In this document: piece by piece, positions 48,938-57,161 of the stretch
Numbering within the stretch: position 1 is the first letter of the stretch
Layout of the letters: the number at the start of each line of letters is the position of its first letter
DNA from: Serpens gallinarum
GTDB taxonomy: Bacteria > Pseudomonadota > Gammaproteobacteria > Pseudomonadales > Pseudomonadaceae
Assembly (NCBI RefSeq): GCF_014836765.1
Contig: NZ_JACSQG010000002.1
Location: 248,001-312,000 of the forward strand
Reading direction: 5' to 3'
Length of the DNA stretch: 64,000 nt
Notes under the pieces: generated by a model
Told to the model about the DNA's origin: nothing
The model's database searches: none
Seen by the model: only the letters and a program-made list of their open reading frames with translations
Position numbers and translations under genes: made by a program

Positions 48938-49427
48938 GCCGGAGCTCCAGGTTCGGGTGAAAGTCGGCCGAGGGGCTGGCGCAAGCGCGCTGGCGGCGTA
49001 TGGGACGTTGCGTATTTTCGCTGCAAGACGCCGCGAGCGCCTTGATGGGGTTCGCAGGCTGCTGAGTCTATGTCGATCGGGTTGTCCTGGCCGTATCGGG
49101 CACGATTCCAGGGCTGTGGCCGATAAAGCTTTGGTGTGCGCCTCCTTGCGGGTTGTACTCGAGCACTGTCTCTAGAGGCTGCGGTCCCCTCATTTATTAG
49201 CGTCAGAACCTTGGCGCTTAAGCCCTAAGGCGTTTCGGTCGCCTGTGTCTATCAAATCCACCGCCAGCTGGAATGCGGAAGCGGTGTTTCCGCATCGAGC
49301 GCGCGCCGGGGTATTAGGTGCTCCGCGCGGAAGCGGAGTTTCAGCTGCGAACGGCGCTACGGCCAATTTTATACAGCATGGCGTTTTGGCATCGGAATTG
49401 CCTCCCATCTATCAAGGGGTACCAGAC
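48938..49427. other. Divergent promoter region and long leader of fliD
   Basis: These 490 bases have no supported gene. They hold the promoter of the TetR gene, a variant sigma-28-like motif at 49219-49243 reading toward fliD, and a roughly 180-base untranslated leader. The leader contains a nested structure at 49265-49347: outer CAGCTG/CAGCTG ends enclose the hairpins ATGCGGAA/TTCCGCAT and CTCCGC/GCGGAG. Confidence 0.6.
49219..49243 (+). promoter_or_regulatory. Variant sigma-28-like promoter of fliD (lafB)
   Basis: TAAG (49219-49222), then 15 bases, then GTCGCC (49238-49243). The flagellin gene has the same two blocks with the same 15-base spacing. The -35 part matches the sigma-28 TAAA block at three of four bases; the -10 part (GTCGCC) departs from GCCGATAA. 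It may be the site of the sigma factor encoded in this cluster. Confidence 0.5.
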
Positions 49428-50810
49428 ATGACGACTTTTGACAGTAACTACGCGTACAACATGGCCACTCAGCTGGCGGGTTTCGATACCCAGACCAGCT
49501 ACAGCCGCCTGGACCGCAATAAAAAGAACTACCAGGCCCAGCAGACGGCGCTCAATACCTTGAGTTCCGCCCTGAGCACCTTTCAAACCAAGCTCAGTGG
49601 CTTGAAAGGCGCCGGCAGCACCAGTTCGATGATGCAAAACAAGGCCACGCTGAGCAGCTCGGATTACGCTACGGCCACCGTGGGCGGCAAGGCGCAGGCC
49701 GGCAGCTATCAGTTTTACGTCGATAAGCTCGCAAGTGCACACCAGCTGGCATTTGAAAATGTCAGCGGCAGTGATTTCGGTAATGCGGGCACATTCCTCG
49801 TCAAACAAGGTGGCAACAGCATTGAGGTCGACCTTTCCACTCTAGGAATCGCGGCAGACGGTAGCGATGCGCTGGAGAAGATAGCCAAGGCCATCAATGA
49901 CTCCGACCAGAACAAAGGCGTTCGTGCCTCGTTGGTAACGGCGAACGGGGTCAAGACATTGATGCTGAGCAGCGAAGAGACCGGGGCTGCCAACAAAATC
50001 ACATTTGAAGAGGTCGGAGCGCCGACGGACCTCACTATCAAGGCTCTCTCAAAGACCAAAGAGCTGTCCAAAGCACAAGACGCTGAAATTTATCTGGGCG
50101 CCGATGCCAGCGGCATCAAACTGACCAACAGTAGCAATACCTTCACGAACATTGCCGACGATGTCAGTCTGACTTTTACCAAGGCACACACAACCGGCGA
50201 TGCGCCGCTGACTGTCGACATCGCTCAAGACCCAAGCGCCACCAAGGCCAAGGTTCAGGAGTTCGTCGATGCCTACAATAGCCTGATGTCCACCATTAAG
50301 AGCCTGACTGCCAGCGGTTCGGAAGAATCCGAACGCGGGGTGCTGGCCGCCGACGGTATGACCCGCGGCCTCAAGAGCATGGTGGACAACCTGATTCGCA
50401 AGGATTTCGGCGGCGAGTCACTGGTGTCGCTGGGTATCACCGGCAAGCGCGACGGCAGTCTCGAACTGAATGGCGAGCGCTTCGACAAGATGCTGGCCAG
50501 CAAGCCTGAAGCCCTGGACGCCATTTTCAAGGGCGATGGAGCCACAAAAGGCTTGCTCGACTCCTTGCTGGATACCAAAAGCGGCCTGGCGGTTTACACC
50601 AGCAGCGTCAACGGCATCTTGAAAACGCGCAAGGACAGCATCAGCGACTCCATGAAACGAGCCGATGTCGAGTACGAGCGGGTCGATACCCAGTACGAAA
50701 ATCTCTATCAACGCTATCTCAAGCAGTACACCAGCATGATGCAGATCATGTCGACGCTGGAGCAGACCTCCAGCCTGTACTTCGACTTCGCCAGCGCCGA
50801 GAAGAAATGA
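49428..50810 (+). CDS. fliD: Filament cap protein FliD (LafB)
   Basis: FliD (HAP2) caps the filament and guides flagellin folding. The 460-residue product has the FliD N-terminal domain (NMATQLAGFDTQTSYSRLDRNKKNYQAQQ near residue 11) and the C-terminal ERVDTQYENLYQRYLKQYTSMMQIMSTL coiled part. The ATG at 49428 has AAGGGG eight bases upstream; the open frame extends 61 codons further up, but that part is the structured leader. It starts the run fliD-fliS-fliT-fliK-fliL-fliA-motA-motB. Confidence 0.92.
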   Translation: MTTFDSNYAYNMATQLAGFDTQTSYSRLDRNKKNYQAQQTALNTLSSALSTFQTKLSGLKGAGSTSSMMQNKATLSSSDYATATVGGKAQAGSYQFYVDKLASAHQLAFENVSGSDFGNAGTFLVKQGGNSIEVDLSTLGIAADGSDALEKIAKAINDSDQNKGVRASLVTANGVKTLMLSSEETGAANKITFEEVGAPTDLTIKALSKTKELSKAQDAEIYLGADASGIKLTNSSNTFTNIADDVSLTFTKAHTTGDAPLTVDIAQDPSATKAKVQEFVDAYNSLMSTIKSLTASGSEESERGVLAADGMTRGLKSMVDNLIRKDFGGESLVSLGITGKRDGSLELNGERFDKMLASKPEALDAIFKGDGATKGLLDSLLDTKSGLAVYTSSVNGILKTRKDSISDSMKRADVEYERVDTQYENLYQRYLKQYTSMMQIMSTLEQTSSLYFDFASAEKK

Positions 50811-50829
50811 TCCTAACGATTGAGGCCCC

Positions 50830-51225
50830 ATGACCTACCACTACGAAGACAGCTACAACAGTTATCGCATGGTCGATCTCGAGTCGAAGGCCGCTGCGGC
50901 TTCGCCCTACGAACTGGTGCTGGTGCTGTTCGACGGTCTGCTCGACGAGCTGGCACGCACCCGTGGTCACATCGAAGGTAAGCGCTACCAAGAGAAAGGC
51001 CGCTCGATCGAGAAGAGCATCAATATTCTCAACGGGCTGTCCAGTTCCCTGGACTATGAAAACGGCGGCGAACTGGTTGCCGGTCTGGCGCGGTTGTACG
51101 ACTACTGCATCTACCGCCTGGCCGATGTCAGCGTGACGTTGTCGCTGGAAGGTCTGGACGAAGTGGTAAACCTGCTCGGCACGTTGCGCGAAGGGTGGGA
51201 GGGCGTGCGTGCCGCCCGCCAATGA
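50830..51225 (+). CDS. fliS: Flagellin export chaperone FliS (LafC)
   Basis: FliS binds the C-terminus of flagellin and prevents early polymerisation. The 131-residue helical protein has the family pattern YNSYRMVDLESKAAAASPYELVLVLFDGLLDELARTRGHIE and SLDYENGGELVAGLARLYDYCIYRLADVSV. It follows fliD by 19 bases and overlaps the next gene by 17. Confidence 0.92.
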   Translation: MTYHYEDSYNSYRMVDLESKAAAASPYELVLVLFDGLLDELARTRGHIEGKRYQEKGRSIEKSINILNGLSSSLDYENGGELVAGLARLYDYCIYRLADVSVTLSLEGLDEVVNLLGTLREGWEGVRAARQ

Positions 51226-51520
51226 GCTGCAGCGTCTGCACAATCTCAAGGTGCAACTCGAGCGGGTGCTGCATCTCGATGACTGGGACGCTATCCGCGA
51301 AATTGATCGCTCGCTGCGCGACATCCTGCTGAGCCTGCGCAAGCAGGGTGACGAGCCCAGCGCCGAACTGCTGGCCGCGTGCCGGGATGTTCAGCACTTG
51401 CACGGTCTGGCGCGCCAGCGCTGCCAGGAAGAATGTCAGCGCCTGCGGGTGCTGTTGGACAGTCACGAACAACCCGCAGATGGCCGAAGTGCTTATGCCT
51501 GGGTGGAGAGTCTGCGGTGA
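51209..51520 (+). CDS. FliT-like flagellar chaperone (LafX position)
   Basis: This is a 103-residue all-helical protein with many Leu, Arg and Glu residues, located between fliS and fliK where lateral clusters have lafX or lafD and other systems have fliT. FliT proteins are export chaperones for FliD. A GTG start at 51209 has GGGAGG six bases upstream inside fliS. Sequence similarity to FliT is weak by eye; the role is inferred from position, size and helical character. Its stop overlaps the fliK start. Confidence 0.65.
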   Translation: MPPANELQRLHNLKVQLERVLHLDDWDAIREIDRSLRDILLSLRKQGDEPSAELLAACRDVQHLHGLARQRCQEECQRLRVLLDSHEQPADGRSAYAWVESLR

Positions 51521-52581
51521 ATACAGCTGTGAGTATTAATCTGGCCGGACCTGTCCAGCAGGCGAACTCTGCCATCTTGCCCGCCGCTGCCGAGTCCGCA
51601 TCTGCCGCAGTTGTAGGAACCGCATCGCAGGATGTAGCCAACAACGCCCCTGAATTTGCGACGGAGCTGCATGCCAGCGCTGAGCTTCTGCCTGAATTAG
51701 TGGATGTACCGGCCGAGCTGGAGCCGGTCGAGTCTGGCGCAGTGGAGCCGACTTTGGTGGCCCCTGAAGGTGAAGCTGGCCTCGAGCAGATCGAAGCCCT
51801 GCTGGGCAGCCTGCTGGCCCAGCAACAGCAACAGGTTCAGGCCCAGCCAGCGACAAGCCAGAGCGCTGTGTTGGCGGATCGCGCGGCGCAATCCCTGCCA
51901 GGGCTGCCGGGTGATCGCCTGACGCAGCCACATATCGTCGACGGCAAGGCACCCGTCTTGCCAGCCCCGGTTGAAGTGCGCAGTGAAACACTCGCCGGCG
52001 CTGCGCGCGCCGAGGCCGCACCGCTCAATACCGGCAATGCTATCGGCACGACCGTGGATATGGCCGGGGGCAAAGCGGCCGAGGGCGAGACGTCAGCGGT
52101 GCTCTCCGGTCAGGCCAGTCAGCTACCGGCAGCGGTTAGCGCACTGCCGGAGCGAACCCTCAAACTACAAGGCTCGGACGCCCAGCGTGGCGAGCAGATG
52201 CTGCATGCACTGCGTGACAGCGTCGATATGCAGATACAACAAAAGGCGCAACGCGCCACCATTCGCCTGGACCCGCCGGAGCTGGGCAAGCTGGAAATCG
52301 TGGTCAGTCAAGAGGTGGGCCGCATCACCATTCAAATCAATGCGGGACAGGCCGATACCCTTAGATTGCTGCAGCAAACCAGTGACCGTCTGCGCCAGGA
52401 GCTGCTCACGCAGCATTTTGTTCAGGTCAACGTCCAGGTCGGTGCCGACAGTCAGTCGGGTCAGCAGTCACGCCAGGAGCCACTGCGCTACGCGGAGAAC
52501 GCGGTACGGGACAACGTCCTGGAGCCAAGCGGGGACGACACCCGCCAGCGTGATACCTCCGATGTGCTGGTTACGGTCTGA
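51517..52581 (+). CDS. fliK: Hook-length control protein FliK (LafE)
   Basis: FliK measures hook length and switches export specificity. The 354-residue product has a long low-complexity Ala/Glu/Pro/Gln-rich N-terminal ruler (to about 210) and a C-terminal Flg_hook domain with the conserved RLDPPELGKLEIVVSQEVGRITIQI near residue 250 and QELLTQHFVQVNVQV near 292. The GTG start at 51517 overlaps the previous stop (GTGA) and has GGAGAG eight bases upstream. Confidence 0.9.
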   Translation: MNTAVSINLAGPVQQANSAILPAAAESASAAVVGTASQDVANNAPEFATELHASAELLPELVDVPAELEPVESGAVEPTLVAPEGEAGLEQIEALLGSLLAQQQQQVQAQPATSQSAVLADRAAQSLPGLPGDRLTQPHIVDGKAPVLPAPVEVRSETLAGAARAEAAPLNTGNAIGTTVDMAGGKAAEGETSAVLSGQASQLPAAVSALPERTLKLQGSDAQRGEQMLHALRDSVDMQIQQKAQRATIRLDPPELGKLEIVVSQEVGRITIQINAGQADTLRLLQQTSDRLRQELLTQHFVQVNVQVGADSQSGQQSRQEPLRYAENAVRDNVLEPSGDDTRQRDTSDVLVTV

Positions 52582-52613
52582 CGCGCACTCCAGAAATTCG
52601 TAAGAGAGAAAGT

Positions 52614-53087
52614 ATGAGGTCATCCCGCGTTATCGTCGTGCTGCTGGTACTCAACATCATTGTGGTGGGTACAGCGTTGGCGGCTTTTTTTATGACTCAG
52701 CGCCCGTTTACGGGTGAGCTGCACGCGGCCGATGGTGATTCCGCCCAACAGTTGCGGGAGCTGAGCGAGCTGTCGGCCTACCAGTTTCTGCCCATCGAGA
52801 AAATCATCATTGGTGTGCGCGGGGCCAAACGTGAACATTACGTGGTGATTGACCTGGCGTTGCAGATCAGCGCCAAGGTCGACAGCAAGCTTCTGCCACC
52901 GTTGGTGCCGGTGGTGCGCAATTCGGTGGTCGCCGAATTGTCAGGCATGCGTTACGAGACACTGCGCAAGATGTCCATTATCGAACTGCAGGCGCTGATC
53001 GAGCAGACCCTGTTTGATGATTTTGCCGCACGCCAGCTCAAGGCACCGTTCGAGCACGTGTTGGTCAGCAAGATGCTCGCGCAATAA
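52614..53087 (+). CDS. fliL: Flagellar basal-body protein FliL (LafF)
   Basis: FliL is a single-span membrane protein that stabilises stators. The 157-residue protein has an N-terminal membrane span (VIVVLLVLNIIVVGTALAAFFM) and the FliL periplasmic domain with YQFLPIEKIIIGVRGAKREHYVVIDLALQI and a C-terminal LIEQTLFDDFAARQLKAPFEHVLVSKM. AGAGAGAA precedes the ATG. Its stop lies two bases before fliA. Confidence 0.88.
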   Translation: MRSSRVIVVLLVLNIIVVGTALAAFFMTQRPFTGELHAADGDSAQQLRELSELSAYQFLPIEKIIIGVRGAKREHYVVIDLALQISAKVDSKLLPPLVPVVRNSVVAELSGMRYETLRKMSIIELQALIEQTLFDDFAARQLKAPFEHVLVSKMLAQ

Positions 53088-53089
53088 TC

Positions 53090-53821
53090 ATGAACAGCCC
53101 CTGCGTCGTCGAGACAGCCTACCCTGGGCATAGCGCCCCGCCGCTGTTCGCTCCGCAGGACGAGCAGCGCTGGCTATTGCGTTATCTGCCGCTGGTCAAG
53201 CGCATTGTCAGCCAGCTGGCACTGCAGGCCAGTTCGACGCTGGATCGCGAAGACATGGAGCAGATCGGCCTGCTCGGCCTGCTCGACAGCCTGCGTCGTT
53301 ATGGCGAGCCGGATGAGGCATTTGGTCGCTTTGCCAGCCTGCGCATTCGCGGTGCGATCCTCGATGAGTTACGTCGCCAGGACTGGCGGCCACGGCAAGT
53401 GCGTCAGCAGAGCCACAAGATGCGCGATGGCGTGCGTGCCCTGGCGCGCCAGCTAGGGCGTGAGCCGAGCGATGAGGAAATCCGTACGCACCTCGGCGTG
53501 GATGAAGACGCCTACCACGCGTATTTGCTGGACCAGTCCGGCGAAGCGATCGAAAGCCTCGATGCGTTGCTGCAGGACGGCCATGAACCGAACGCCAATG
53601 TCACCGAGGGGTTCGAGCAGCGCGTGCATCAGGAACGCCTGTTGGCCCAGGTGCTGGGCCGGCTGTCCGAGCGCGAACAGTTGGTGTTGACCCTGTACTA
53701 CCAGCACGACCTCAGTCTCAAGGAGATCGCGCTGGTGCTGGACCTCAGCGATGCACGGATTTGCCAGCTGATCAAGCAGGCCGTCAAACGGGCCTGTGTC
53801 TTTTTAACCGAGCCTAATTAG
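53090..53821 (+). CDS. fliA: Sigma-28 family factor FliA (LafS)
   Basis: This is a flagellar sigma factor for late lateral genes. The 243-residue protein has region 2 with LPLVKRIVSQLALQASSTLDREDMEQIGLLGLLDSLRRYGEPDEAFGRFASLRIRGAILDELRRQDW compressed here to its landmark RIRGAILDELR, region 3 with REPSDEEIRTHLGVDE, and region 4 with LSLKEIALVLDLSDARICQLIKQAVKR. Its place next to fliL and motAB matches LafS. The anti-sigma factor FlgM is not in the window. Confidence 0.92.
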   Translation: MNSPCVVETAYPGHSAPPLFAPQDEQRWLLRYLPLVKRIVSQLALQASSTLDREDMEQIGLLGLLDSLRRYGEPDEAFGRFASLRIRGAILDELRRQDWRPRQVRQQSHKMRDGVRALARQLGREPSDEEIRTHLGVDEDAYHAYLLDQSGEAIESLDALLQDGHEPNANVTEGFEQRVHQERLLAQVLGRLSEREQLVLTLYYQHDLSLKEIALVLDLSDARICQLIKQAVKRACVFLTEPN

Positions 53822-53831
53822 TCGAGCCGTT

Positions 53832-54704
53832 ATGCAGAAAATTTTCGGATCTCTCCTCATTGTCGCGTGTGTACTGGGTGGTTATGCCCTGGCCAACGGC
53901 AACCTGGCCATGCTCTGGCAGCCTGCAGAATTGCTCATCATCGTCGGCGCCGCCCTGGGCAGCCTGATCGTGGGTAATCCCAAGGAAGTGCTGATCGAAA
54001 TGCTCAAGCAGATCAAGGGTGTGGTGGTCTACAAACGGCGCGGGGAAGAATTCCAGCGTCAACTGCTGATGCTCCTCTATGAGTTGCTGGAAATGGTCGA
54101 AATCGGCGGCCTCAAGGTGCTCGATGAGCACATCGAGGAGCCGGAGAAGAGCGAGCTGTTTGCCAAATACCCACTCATCCTCGCCGAACCCAACCTGATG
54201 GCCTTCATTGCCGACAACTTCCGCCTGATGGCGATGGGCAAGATCAGTGCCCACGAACTGGAAGGTTTTCTCGACCAGGAACTGGAAGCCATGGAGGAAA
54301 CCCTGCTGCTGCCGTCGCGCTCGCTCAATCAGGTCGGCGAAGCGATGCCCGGCTTCGGTATTCTCGCCGCAATCATGGGCATCATCATCACCATGGGTAA
54401 TATTGGCGGCTCGGTTGCGGAAATCGGTGCCAGTGTCGCTGCTGCGCTGGTCGGCACCTTCCTTGGCATCTTCTTCTGCTACTGCGTAATGCAGCCGCTG
54501 GCCACGGCCATGTCGCAACGCATCCGCACCGAATTGTCGGCTCTGGAATGTGTGCGCACCACGCTGGTCGCCCATGTGGCCGGTAAGCCGACGCTATTGT
54601 CGGTGGACGCCGGTCGCAAACTGATCGAGCAGGACGTCAAGCCGGCGTTCAGCCTGCTCGAATCCTGGGTCAACCGCTATGAGGAAGAGCGGGACGCAGC
54701 ATGA
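53832..54704 (+). CDS. motA: Stator protein MotA (LafT)
   Basis: MotA forms the ion channel of the stator with MotB. The 290-residue protein has four membrane spans (about 1-20, 33-53, 170-192 and 204-225) and a cytoplasmic loop with the conserved charged residues that face the rotor FliG. AEIGASVAAALVGTFLGIFFCYCVMQPLA marks the third and fourth spans. It starts 11 bases after fliA and overlaps motB by four. Confidence 0.92.
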   Translation: MQKIFGSLLIVACVLGGYALANGNLAMLWQPAELLIIVGAALGSLIVGNPKEVLIEMLKQIKGVVVYKRRGEEFQRQLLMLLYELLEMVEIGGLKVLDEHIEEPEKSELFAKYPLILAEPNLMAFIADNFRLMAMGKISAHELEGFLDQELEAMEETLLLPSRSLNQVGEAMPGFGILAAIMGIIITMGNIGGSVAEIGASVAAALVGTFLGIFFCYCVMQPLATAMSQRIRTELSALECVRTTLVAHVAGKPTLLSVDAGRKLIEQDVKPAFSLLESWVNRYEEERDAA

Positions 54705-55645
54705 GCAGCTTGAGAAGGAAGGGCGATAAGGATCGCGAGATTGTTATCAAGCGGCGTCGTAAGAAGGGTCACGAAGGCGCTCACAGTGGTGCCTGGAAGG
54801 TCGCCTTTGCTGACTTTACCCTGGCGATGATGGCGCTGTTCATGGTGTTGTGGATCATCAATCCAAGTAAGACGTCTTCGCCCCTCAGCGCCGACGACCC
54901 GGTCAGCAACCCGCTGATGGAAGGCATGGTCGGTGCCAATATGTTCGACAACATCAGCGAGCTGCCGATCGACCTGGACGGCAGCGTGCGCGAGATCCAG
55001 CCCGAGCCGCAAGATATCAGGCAGTACAACACCCGCGAAGATCTGGAGCAGTTGGCGGATCTGATCGAGGAGCTGTCTGGTGAAGTGGATGCGCTGTCCA
55101 ACCTCGAAGTCATCGTGGTGCCGCAAGGGCTGCGCATTCTGATCAAGGACGACCAGCAGCGCTTCATGTTCGAGCGCGGCAGCGCGCGGCTCAATCCGCA
55201 TTTCCAGCGTTTGCTGACCAGCCTGGCGCACATGCTGGCCAAGGTCGAAAACCGCCTGATCATCAGCGGCCACACCGACGCAACGCAGTACCGCAAGAGC
55301 GCTACCTACAACAACTGGAACCTGTCCGGGGATCGCGCGCTGCTGGCGCGAAACGTGATGGTCAATGCCGGCCTGCAGGCGACGCAGGTGCTGCAAGTCT
55401 CGGCCTTGGCCGACGTCATGCCGCTGCGCGCAGACAATCCGCGCGACGGCGCCAACCGACGCATTGAACTGTTGCTGCTGACGGAAAAATCCGAAGGGCT
55501 GTACCGCGACCTGTTCGGCGAAAGCTACCCGCAGCTGCATTACACCCAGGACGGCACGCGTTTGAAGGTGCCAGAGAAGGTTGTACAGCCCGCTCCTGTT
55601 AGCGTGCTGAACAAAAAAGAGGCTGACACGCTCTGGGTGGAGTAA
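54701..55645 (+). CDS. motB: Stator protein MotB (LafU)
   Basis: MotB couples ion flow to torque and anchors the stator in peptidoglycan. The 314-residue protein has a basic cytoplasmic start, one membrane span with the essential Asp in AFADFTLAMMALFMVLWII near residue 43, a plug region and an OmpA-like domain with SGHTDATQYRKSATYNNWNLSGDRALLARN near residue 190. Its ATG overlaps the motA stop (ATGA). It is the last gene of this plus-strand operon. Proton or sodium use cannot be told by eye. Confidence 0.92.
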   Translation: MSSLRRKGDKDREIVIKRRRKKGHEGAHSGAWKVAFADFTLAMMALFMVLWIINPSKTSSPLSADDPVSNPLMEGMVGANMFDNISELPIDLDGSVREIQPEPQDIRQYNTREDLEQLADLIEELSGEVDALSNLEVIVVPQGLRILIKDDQQRFMFERGSARLNPHFQRLLTSLAHMLAKVENRLIISGHTDATQYRKSATYNNWNLSGDRALLARNVMVNAGLQATQVLQVSALADVMPLRADNPRDGANRRIELLLLTEKSEGLYRDLFGESYPQLHYTQDGTRLKVPEKVVQPAPVSVLNKKEADTLWVE

Positions 55646-56162
55646 GTGATCGGGCTGCGCCTCAGAAGGGGCGCGGAGCGACACCAGCTCGATTCCCACG
55701 CCGGAGCGCAGGAGCCATCTGATACGCAGTTACCCGCGCAGCCCGCGGCAGGGAGAACTCCTGCCTTCCGCCCTTTTGTTTGGGTGGGCTTGCGTTTAAG
55801 CCGTGCCATCGTCTTCGTCGCGAGGTCGCAACTCCCACACTGAACCTCTGTGGGAGGCCGCCCTCGCCAAGCGGCTGTAAGGGCCCGACATCGTTAGGGG
55901 CGCAGGACTGCTGATGCAAGCTGCCAGAAACGTGCCTAAGCGGTGAGTTATGCGGGCATGAAATTCGTCGGGCGGCCACGCCCGGCGCAAGTTGCGGGAG
56001 GAACGTGCGCCATGACACAGCCAACCCGCCTGCAACGAGCGTCACCGCCTTACACCAGTTGTAAGGTCGGTGAATAGAACGCTTGGGTAACGCCCCTTGC
56101 AACAGCTGGACAAAGCCAATGAATTCGCCCGTCACAGCAATGGCATCGTACGGCTTAAGACG
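55646..56162. other. Repeat-rich region between motB and lafZ
   Basis: These 515 bases hold no supported gene. They contain degenerate REP-type pieces (for example gtgggagg near 55852 and the reversed match actcccacac near 55832) and a half-copy of the MITE-like terminal repeat (caatgaattcgccc) near 56117. They separate the convergent motB and lafZ genes. Confidence 0.5.
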
Positions 56163-56723
56163 TCACAGTCCTGGCAGATTGGCCGCACAGGTGGCGAGCA
56201 AGGGGGTGAAGCCAAGCAGTGCTACCAGTCGCCACCAGCTCGGCAGTTTGCGGCGGGTGTTGCTCGTGTTGCAGTCCAGTGAGGCCTGAACCGTAGCGGG
56301 CGTCTCGGCGGAAGAAGCCGGTAATACCTGCTCGACCTCGATATAGTCCGGGTTGAACAAATACCCCCGACGCGGCAGGGTCTGGATGATCTGCCGGCCT
56401 TTTTCGTCGCCGAGAATCTGCCGCAGCACATAGATCTGCTGGTTCAAACTGCCCTGGCTGACCACGCGGTCGGCCCAGGCGTAGCCGAGCAGCTCCTCGC
56501 GGGTTACCACCTCGCCGGGAGTCTGCAGCAGGCGCTCCAACACCCGGCTGCCGGCGAAACCCAGGTCGACACGTTCGGTGTCGCCTTGCTCGGGCTGCAG
56601 GCGCAACTGGTATTGCTGCGGCTGGAACAGGGCGCGGCAGGCGCTCCGGCCTGTGCGCAGCGTGAAGGAATCGGCAGACCAGGGGCTGTCGACTACGGCG
56701 TGCTGGAGGGCTTGACTGTTCAT
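56163..56723 (-). CDS. lafZ: Membrane-bound winged-helix regulator, LafZ-like
   Basis: This 186-residue protein has an N-terminal OmpR/ToxR-type winged-helix DNA-binding domain (about residues 30-125; landmarks VLERLLQTPGEVVTREELLGYAW and QQIYVLRQILGDEKGRQIIQTLPRRGYLF) and one membrane span near the C-terminus (WWRLVALLGFTPLLATCAA). That is the layout of CadC/ToxR regulators, but without a real periplasmic sensor domain. E. coli Flag-2 carries a membrane regulator, LafZ, beside its flagellin gene; here the gene is 440 bases downstream of the flagellin on the same strand. ATG at 56723 is used; the ribosome site is weak. Confidence 0.6.
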   Translation of the reverse strand: MNSQALQHAVVDSPWSADSFTLRTGRSACRALFQPQQYQLRLQPEQGDTERVDLGFAGSRVLERLLQTPGEVVTREELLGYAWADRVVSQGSLNQQIYVLRQILGDEKGRQIIQTLPRRGYLFNPDYIEVEQVLPASSAETPATVQASLDCNTSNTRRKLPSWWRLVALLGFTPLLATCAANLPGL

Positions 56724-57091
56724 GGGCAAAGGTCACTAAAGGTGTAATGGGACGTGCGTCAAAAAAGTGATGCCAAGGTGAAGGCATAGAGGTGATAGCA
56801 AGGATCGTTCCCATTTTCTGTCGCCACGGGAAGATCTATTTCCGCTGCCGATGGCAGGGGGCGAATTCATTGCTCGGTAACAGCTTCGGCCCGAGGTCGA
56901 GCCTCCCACACAAGATAGGTGGCCAGCACGGAGTTTCACTGTGGGAGCGGCGACCTCGCCGCGAAGACGGGTCATGGCCGGAACACGCGGCTGTGCTCGG
57001 TAACAGCTTCGGCCCGAGGGCGGGCCTCCCACACAAGATGGGTGTCAGTTTTTACGCCGGGGTACGGTGTTTATGTGTGTTTAAACAAAAC
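56724..57091. repeat. Repeat region with two 50-base direct repeats
   Basis: Two near-identical copies of TGCTCGGTAACAGCTTCGGC followed by CCGAG and GCCTCCCACACAAGAT lie at about 56871-56917 and 56995-57041. Between them is a REP-like gtgggagcggcgacctcgcc. No gene is supported here. A weaker relative of the repeat lies near 34057. Confidence 0.65.
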
Positions 57092-57117
57092 AAAAAACCC
57101 GCCGAAGCGGGTTTTTT
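57092..57117 (-). terminator. Rho-independent terminator of the flagellin gene
   Basis: AAAAAACCCGC-CGAA-GCGGGTTTTTT is a perfect 11-bp stem with a U-run on the minus strand, about 45 bases after the flagellin stop codon. A second perfect hairpin (TTTCACCCGGG...CCCGGGTGAAA) lies between it and the gene at 57124-57149. Confidence 0.88.
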
Positions 57118-57161
57118 GAGCGATTTCACCCGGGCGTCCCCGGGTGAAAAGGCGGCAGGGC

